Part shown: positions 6,606-10,425 of the stretch, piece after piece
Layout of the letters: the number at the start of each line of letters is the position of its first letter
Numbering within the stretch: position 1 is the stretch's first letter
Assembly (NCBI GenBank): GCA_028867395.1
Contig: JAGWGO010000032.1
Coordinates: 1 to 10,425 of the forward strand
DNA from: Nitrososphaerota archaeon
GTDB lineage: Archaea; Thermoproteota; Nitrososphaeria; Nitrososphaerales; Nitrosopumilaceae
Reading direction: 5' to 3'
Length of the DNA stretch: 10,425 bases
Notes under the pieces: generated by a model
Told to the model about the DNA's origin: nothing
The model's database searches: none
The model's input: only the letters and a program-made list of their open reading frames with translations
Program-made: the position numbers and the translations under genes

Positions 6606-8228
6606 ATGAATGCAGATCAGACGTATATCAATCTTGTCAACAACATTCTGGAATATGGCGTAAAGAAGACAGATCGCACGGGCACAGGTACAATCAGTTT
6701 GCCCTTTCAACAGATGAGATTTGATTTGACTGATAATAAGATTCCTTTGTTGACAACAAAGAAAATGTTTACAAAAGGAATTATTCACGAAATTCTTTGG
6801 TATTTGATGAGTAGTGCTAATTCAAAATATCTTCAAGATCGAGGCGTGTCAATATGGAATGAATGGTCTACTCCTGAAGGTCATCTGAATAAAGTGTATG
6901 GATTCCAGTGGCGTAAGTGGGAATGCTACGATTGGATAGACCATGTTGTTGAAGTACCAATTAAGACTGGTGGCGTAAATGAGCCCTTTCAGCCGCCGAA
7001 AGCTGAATGGGAAACGTGGGATGAGCCGACAAGTGATAAATGGATTGGTGGAGTTTTGTACAACAACAAAGGCAAAGCTTATACTATTGTTCGAAAAGTG
7101 CCGAACCAGAAAAAGAATAGCCATTATTTGATTCAATTTCACGATACACGATCCACAATAGTTGCTTCACTTCCGAATATACGACGAGGTCAAGTCCGTG
7201 ATCCGTACGCAATAACAGTATTCAACCAAGGTTGCATTGGTGTATACGCGGAAAAGCATCCGTATCGAACTGCTGCCTATAATCTTTGGTATAACATGAT
7301 GAGAAGGTGTTACGATCCCTCATTACCTGAATACCAATTATATGGTGGCGTTGGAATTTTTGTTGATCAATCGTGGAGATGTTTCAGCAACTTCCTACGT
7401 GATATTCATGACGTTGTTTATTTTACATCTTGGAAAGATGCTCCTTCGCGGTTTGATCTAGACAAAGACTATTTTGGTGCAACTTGTTATAGTAAAGATA
7501 CGTGTATCTTTCTTCCAAAGAAATACAATCAAGTTCTACCAAAACTTGACGGTTCTAAAATCGTTGCTGTCAACAAACATACTAACCAGAAGTTTGAGTT
7601 TACGGTTCAACGTTGGTTTGCAAGACAGCACGGAATTAAACACAGCCAGGCAATTTCAACAGCACTACTACAATCACCAACTTCAAGTACAAAAGATTGG
7701 GCCTTCGAAAAGATTCAACCGAAAGAAGGATTTTTGTTTAGGCAACGTTTCTTTGTCGATCAAGTAGCGGAAGCCATCCACAAGCTTCGCACAAATCCAA
7801 CCGATCGCCGCATTATTATCAGTGCGTGGAATGTCGCTGAGATCTCCAAGATGCGTCTACCTCCCTGTCATGCTATGTTCCAGTTCTGGAGTGATGGACA
7901 AGGCGGACTTTCGTGTCACTTGTACCAACGCAGCTGTGATGTTGGTCTCGGAGTTCCCTTCAACATTGTACAGTACGCTATCCTTACACATATGTTTGCT
8001 CATGTAACTGGGCACACCGCAAAGGAGTTTGTTTGGACGGGTGGAGATGTTCATATATACAACAATCATATTGATGCTATAAAAGAGCAGACAACACGAG
8101 TACCATATGCATCGCCAACGTTGATATTAAATTCCAACGTAAAGGAAATTGACGACTTTAAGTACGAAGATTTTCAAATTGTTGGATATCAACACCACCC
8201 GGTTATCAAAATGGAGGTTAGTGTTTAA
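6606..8228 (+). CDS. thyA: Thymidylate synthase ThyA with a large in-frame insertion (540 aa)
   Basis: ThyA methylates dUMP to dTMP using methylene-tetrahydrofolate. Both halves of the enzyme are present in one frame. Residues 1-104 hold DRTGTGT (R24), the IPLLTTKK block, ILWYL, and VYGFQWRKW. Residues about 375-540 hold the FVDQ..EAI helix, RRIIISAWN (R401/R402), the catalytic Cys in PPC421H, QRSCDVGLGVPFN (R442, D445, N453), and VHIYNNH. Typical ThyA is 260-290 residues; this is nearly twice that because about 225-270 residues stand between QWRKW and FVDQ. The outer parts of that stretch (about 105-145 and 369-382) may be a native long loop of phage ThyA, and the centre looks like a homing-endonuclease cassette. 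All catalytic residues I can place are intact, so the fusion protein may be active. The gene sits two genes upstream of frd, which regenerates its folate. Confidence 0.95.
   Translation: MNADQTYINLVNNILEYGVKKTDRTGTGTISLPFQQMRFDLTDNKIPLLTTKKMFTKGIIHEILWYLMSSANSKYLQDRGVSIWNEWSTPEGHLNKVYGFQWRKWECYDWIDHVVEVPIKTGGVNEPFQPPKAEWETWDEPTSDKWIGGVLYNNKGKAYTIVRKVPNQKKNSHYLIQFHDTRSTIVASLPNIRRGQVRDPYAITVFNQGCIGVYAEKHPYRTAAYNLWYNMMRRCYDPSLPEYQLYGGVGIFVDQSWRCFSNFLRDIHDVVYFTSWKDAPSRFDLDKDYFGATCYSKDTCIFLPKKYNQVLPKLDGSKIVAVNKHTNQKFEFTVQRWFARQHGIKHSQAISTALLQSPTSSTKDWAFEKIQPKEGFLFRQRFFVDQVAEAIHKLRTNPTDRRIIISAWNVAEISKMRLPPCHAMFQFWSDGQGGLSCHLYQRSCDVGLGVPFNIVQYAILTHMFAHVTGHTAKEFVWTGGDVHIYNNHIDAIKEQTTRVPYASPTLILNSNVKEIDDFKYEDFQIVGYQHHPVIKMEVSV
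7041..7712 (+). mobile_element. Homing-endonuclease-like cassette in frame within thyA
   Basis: ThyA residues about 146-369 do not belong to thymidylate synthase. Three modules can be seen. The first (146-215) is a beta-rich N-terminal part ending in RRGQVRDPYAITVFNQGCIG, a pattern seen ahead of phage HNH/AP2-type endonucleases. The second (about 222-311) is a nuclease-like core with YNLWYNMMRRCY, LYGGVGIFVDQSWRCFSNF, LDKDYFG, YSKDTCIFLP and a final N. These match the W..M..RCY / W..F..F / LDKD / YS..TC.F motifs of HNH-related phage endonucleases. The third (about 315-367) is a NUMOD1-like helix-turn-helix tail (KIVAVNKHTNQKFEF, then GIKHSQAISTALL, then W.FE). No intein splice blocks and no stop codons or separate start are apparent, so it is probably translated as an internal domain. 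Boundaries are approximate. Nuclease activity is unproven. Confidence 0.75.
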
Positions 8229-8611
8229 TGAACGACCAACCAACAGCAGAGTTTAAGGTTGAAAAACGATCAGTTAATAGCAGATCGTTGTGTGAACAAA
8301 TACAAAAAGACGTTGAAGGGTTTATTGGAAATGCTGGTGTCCTTTGGAGCAGCGATGTTCATCGGGAAGGATTTCTCGATACGATAGGCGAATATCTTGA
8401 GAATTTGTTGATTGCAGGAACAATCGAACAGTGGAATTGTCTATGCGATCTTCGCAATAATACTATTCATCAAATGGATCAAGGTGTTTATATATTTGAA
8501 ATAAACTATCGACAAAAGCACTGCCTCAACACTACACGTTTAATCTATACTGTAAAAGACTTGCTAATCAGTTCACTAAAAGAACTGTTGGATTTTCAAG
8601 TTACACCATAA
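8228..8611 (+). CDS. Small protein resembling a tail-sheath C-terminal domain (127 aa)
   Basis: The ATG at 8228 shares one base with the thyA stop (TAATG). Residues about 46-109 follow the pattern of the C-terminal domain of contractile-tail sheath proteins: a helix ending FLDTIGEYLENLLIAGTI, then a strand with C-D-x-x-N-N-T (CDLRNNT, 73-79), then an aliphatic strand (GVYIFEINYR, 86-95), then a final strand (TRLIYTV). In sheath proteins the equivalent is a cD..NNT..........D+...P pattern. A stand-alone copy could cap or regulate sheath polymerisation, or be an unrelated protein with the same fold. The N-terminal 25 residues are polar and unassigned. The position between thyA and frd is unusual for a structural gene. 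The domain likeness is recalled by eye, so I treat it as tentative; the gene itself is convincing. Confidence 0.45.
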   Translation: MNDQPTAEFKVEKRSVNSRSLCEQIQKDVEGFIGNAGVLWSSDVHREGFLDTIGEYLENLLIAGTIEQWNCLCDLRNNTIHQMDQGVYIFEINYRQKHCLNTTRLIYTVKDLLISSLKELLDFQVTP

Positions 8612-8620
8612 AGGAATACA

Positions 8621-9160
8621 ATGGGAAAGCCATTTCGACCAATTATCATCGTTGCTGTTGATACAGTAGGCGGGTTTGGAAAGAACAGACGAATTCCTTG
8701 GCATCTTCCTGAAGATTTACAACGTTTTAAGAAAATCACCGAAGGTCATATCTGTGTGATGGGTCGTCATACATATAACGATATTCTTGATGCTCGACTA
8801 ATTCGAGATAAGGAACGAGGCGAAGACAAACCCATCACCGAAATATTACGAGGTCGACAATCCTTTGTTGTTACAAGCAATAAAGATATGGTTGCACCTG
8901 GCGTTACAAAAATAAAAAATATGGGCGAGGTTCAAAACCTCATTGCTGCAGACGATCCCCGTCAAATATTTGTAATAGGTGGCGAGAGAATGTTTATACA
9001 GGCTCTTTCCTGGAGTGATCAAATTATGATGACGGTGGTAAAAGGTAAACCATTTGATTGTGATGTATTCTTTCCTGTAGAAATTCTAAATAAAAAATGG
9101 AAGATTGTTTCTGGCGAAGAAACTGATAAGGCATACTTTATTGTTTACAATCGCAAATAA
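8621..9160 (+). CDS. frd: Dihydrofolate reductase
   Basis: DHFR reduces dihydrofolate to tetrahydrofolate with NADPH, regenerating the cofactor spent by ThyA. Visible motifs are the Met20-loop region GGFGKNRRIPWHLPEDLQRF (17-36) with D32 in the place of the catalytic acid (Asp27 in E. coli), the VMGRHTY cofactor block (46-52), SFVVTSN (81-87), VIGGERMF (118-125), and a C-terminal CDVFFP. At 179 residues it is longer than E. coli FolA (159), mainly through an extended charged loop at about 55-79 (LDARLIRDKERGEDKPITEI). T4 Frd (193) is also long. ATG 8621 has AAGGA at 8611-8615, overlapping the previous stop. Phage thyA and frd are often adjacent; here one small gene lies between. Confidence 0.95.
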   Translation: MGKPFRPIIIVAVDTVGGFGKNRRIPWHLPEDLQRFKKITEGHICVMGRHTYNDILDARLIRDKERGEDKPITEILRGRQSFVVTSNKDMVAPGVTKIKNMGEVQNLIAADDPRQIFVIGGERMFIQALSWSDQIMMTVVKGKPFDCDVFFPVEILNKKWKIVSGEETDKAYFIVYNRK

Positions 9161-9170
9161 GGATATAATC

Positions 9171-9374
9171 ATGGCACGAAAAGTTTGCGCTGCTGGTGTT
9201 ATGGGTTCATTTTCATTTATAGTCCTTGATGAAGGATCTAATGCTGTTTCACTAATTCGTGATGAATATAATGAAATTGTAACGCACCACTTGAATATTG
9301 ACCAAGCATCAGAATGGACGGAACGAAAATTACGAGAGTTAATTGGAAAAATGTATGAAGCTGACGGAATTTAA
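9171..9374 (+). CDS. Small protein of unknown function (67 aa)
   Basis: I do not recognise this protein. ATG 9171 is preceded by AAGGA at 9159-9163, which overlaps the frd stop; longer in-frame starts lie inside frd and lack a ribosome binding site. The N-terminal part (CAAGVMGSFSFIVLDEGSNAV) could form a beta hairpin, with a mildly hydrophobic GVMGSFSFIVL stretch too short for a membrane helix. The C-terminal half (DQASEWTERKLRELIGKMYEA) is a charged amphipathic helix. It overlaps the start of the Acb1-like gene by 20 bases in another frame, so the two are probably translated together. That makes a role linked to the downstream gene possible but unproven. Confidence 0.7.
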   Translation: MARKVCAAGVMGSFSFIVLDEGSNAVSLIRDEYNEIVTHHLNIDQASEWTERKLRELIGKMYEADGI

Positions 9375-9861
9375 AGTTCGTGCTCCTAGAGGAACATATT
9401 ATGGAGCAAGACCAACAAAACAGACATGCGAATCTTTACTTGATTTCATATCTGATAACCAAATCCCAAATCCCCTTGAAGAAAAATTACTTCACTGCAC
9501 TGTAATTTACAGTCGAGTGTTTTGTGGTGAACGAGCTCTTGGAGATCTCGATCCGCATTGGAAAGGTGAGTTTGATGCATACAATGTATGGCCAACATCA
9601 CCCAAACAAGATCAAGAGCCAACGCATTGTTTAACTCTTGGCTTTATTTGTCCTGAAATGCATCAACGTCATCGTGATTTACGTGCTGCTGGTGCAACAC
9701 ACGACTTTCCTGATTTTAATCCACATATTACCCTTTCGTATGATGTTGGAAATGAATTTGAATATTTGTTACTCCCTCATTATTCAGGACCTCTCCATTT
9801 TCATCATGAATATAGCGAACCATTAAATCTGGAGTTTGTGAAGACTAAAGTAAATACTTGA
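9355..9861 (+). CDS. acb1: Acb1-like 2H phosphoesterase (T4 gene 57B family), predicted anti-CBASS protein
   Basis: Two H-x-T motifs of the 2H phosphoesterase superfamily are present: H47-C-T49 in LHCTVIYSR and H124-I-T126 in PHITLSYD, each on a predicted strand and 77 residues apart. The N-terminus (VRAPRGTYYGA) and the NPLEEKLLHCTVIYSR context match what I recall of T4 57B, now named Acb1. Acb1 hydrolyses the cyclic nucleotide signals of the CBASS defence system and so blocks the host's suicide response. The conserved VWP at 78-80 and LTLGF at 93-97 also fit. The length is 168 residues against about 150 for T4. I chose ATG 9355 over an in-frame TTG at 9343 because it matches the family N-terminus. 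The stop overlaps the next gene as TGATG. Family is fairly sure; substrate is inference, since other 2H enzymes act on RNA. Confidence 0.8.
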   Translation: MKLTEFKVRAPRGTYYGARPTKQTCESLLDFISDNQIPNPLEEKLLHCTVIYSRVFCGERALGDLDPHWKGEFDAYNVWPTSPKQDQEPTHCLTLGFICPEMHQRHRDLRAAGATHDFPDFNPHITLSYDVGNEFEYLLLPHYSGPLHFHHEYSEPLNLEFVKTKVNT

Positions 9862-10397
9862 TGCGTAAATTTATATTGGCATTATTGCTAGTTACTTTAA
9901 CAGCCTGTTCACAAGCACCAACATCTTTCGTTAGTAAAGTTGTTTTTCCGCTTGGTTATAATAATGCTAATGATGCAGCACGTGCTGGTATCGAGGCAGC
10001 TGTTACATCTTCTACAAATTTTGAAAGAGGTGGTGGCGTTCTTCAAGGAACTGATGGTAAGTTTTACTTTACCAATCCTGTTGGAGGAAAGAATCCAGGC
10101 GAAGTTCAATTTAAAGTTGAATATAATAACCAAAAATTTAAACTAGTTGCTATATACCACACTCACCCTGCTGAATGTCCCGGTCCTTGTGTGCAAATAG
10201 ACTTAACTGAATTTTTTTCAACTATGGATGTTGAAACAGCAGCAACTCTTAATGTTGTAAGCTATATTGGTATCTTAAAAACCCACACGATGTCAAAATA
10301 TGTTCCCAACCACGATCCGCTCGAACTTATTGATTCGGCTAATGGTGATGGTACAACAGAATCTGTTAGTCTTGGTGAACCAGTTGGAACATTCTAA
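9861..10397 (+). CDS. Lipoprotein with a DUF4329/JAMM-like domain (178 aa)
   Basis: The N-terminus is a lipoprotein signal peptide: basic MRK, a hydrophobic core (FILALLLVTL), and lipobox LTAC with C16 as the lipidated residue. Ser follows the Cys, which in enterobacteria favours sorting to the outer membrane. The mature part resembles DUF4329, a JAB/MPN-like metalloprotease fold. DAARAGIEAA is at 38-47 and E55 is in FERGGGVL. A GKFYFTNPVGG strand pair follows, then IYHTHP with H100 and H102, FFSTMDVETA with S120 and D123, and YIGIL...SKYVPN. E, H-x-H and S-x-x-D together make a JAMM-type metal site. The gap between HTH and SxxD is longer than in classic JAMM enzymes but resembles DUF4329. 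C106 and C110 may pair in the periplasm. The start is ATG 9861, overlapping the upstream stop (TGATG). Superinfection exclusion or an envelope peptidase role is possible. Confidence 0.65.
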   Translation: MRKFILALLLVTLTACSQAPTSFVSKVVFPLGYNNANDAARAGIEAAVTSSTNFERGGGVLQGTDGKFYFTNPVGGKNPGEVQFKVEYNNQKFKLVAIYHTHPAECPGPCVQIDLTEFFSTMDVETAATLNVVSYIGILKTHTMSKYVPNHDPLELIDSANGDGTTESVSLGEPVGTF

Positions 10398-10425
10398 CAA
10401 GTTGACCTTCTAATAGGATTATTGT
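10398..10425 (+). other. Right-hand window edge with a likely ribosome binding site for the next gene
   Basis: After the lipoprotein stop, AGGA at 10415-10418 looks like a Shine-Dalgarno for a plus-strand gene whose start is at or just beyond the edge. No terminator is visible, so the operon probably continues. Confidence 0.35.

Noticed and set aside
7041..7712. The thyA insert as an intein
   Set aside because: There is no N-terminal splicing block after a Cys or Ser, and no His-Asn followed by Cys, Ser or Thr at the downstream junction. The ends look like nuclease-associated modules instead.
6909..7750. A group I intron with an internal endonuclease gene in thyA
   Set aside because: The reading frame is continuous through both exon-like halves with no stop codon, and I see no obvious intron core. 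cDNA would settle it.
9141..9169. TTGTTT and a perfect TATAAT with 17-bp spacing upstream of the 67-residue gene
   Set aside because: Transcription would start at or after the ATG at 9171, so it cannot serve that gene, and the TATAAT overlaps the Shine-Dalgarno to start spacing. It could only serve the Acb1-like gene; the -35 is poor, so I treat it as chance.
9850..9858. GTAAATACT before the lipoprotein gene, as in the phoH late-promoter-like element
   Set aside because: It lacks the following ATT, and a start site 6 bases on would remove any ribosome binding site. The bases also encode the end of the Acb1-like protein. A nine-base match is expected by chance in AT-rich DNA.

Overview
The window reads as a compact, AT-rich segment of a tailed double-stranded DNA phage genome, probably a large myovirus with a Gram-negative host. 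The support is the tight gene packing (stop/start overlaps such as TAATG, TGATG and ATGA), phage-style nucleotide genes (thymidylate synthase, dihydrofolate reductase), a phage-type PhoH ATPase, a T4 gene 57B (Acb1)-like protein, many small unknown genes, and a short T4-late-promoter-like element. The Gram-negative host is inferred from a lipobox lipoprotein and from YeaG/YeaH/YcgB-type proteins. No capsid, portal or polymerase gene lies in the window, so the phage assignment is an inference, though a strong one.

Region 1 (1-4560) is one operon: a 5'-truncated PrkA/YeaG serine kinase, a 92-residue unknown, a DUF444/YeaH protein with an intact VWA metal site, and a full-length SpoVR/YcgB protein. 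It ends at a strong intrinsic terminator. In bacteria these three families form a conserved stress, starvation or sporulation module, and here the set sits in what looks like a viral genome.

Region 2 (4561-5373) is a separate phoH unit. Its short leader holds a T4-late-like element and a perfect 7-bp inverted repeat. Region 3 (5382-5669) is the only minus-strand gene, a coiled-coil protein with one membrane segment. It converges on phoH with only 8 bp between the stops and diverges from the next operon.

Region 4 (5670-10425) is a long plus-strand operon behind a good sigma70-type extended -10 promoter. It carries a PTH2-like protein, two small unknowns (one membrane), a thymidylate synthase with a large in-frame insertion that resembles a homing endonuclease, a small protein resembling a tail-sheath C-terminal domain, dihydrofolate reductase, a 67-residue unknown, an Acb1-like 2H phosphoesterase (predicted anti-CBASS), and a lipoprotein with a DUF4329/JAMM-like domain. 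ThyA and DHFR act together on dTMP and folate. The last two genes look like host-interaction or counter-defence functions.

The points most worth a second look are the enlarged ThyA, the Acb1-like gene next to the JAMM-like lipoprotein, the viral PrkA-YeaH-SpoVR set, and the lone antisense membrane gene. No tRNA, rRNA, CRISPR array or insertion sequence was seen.
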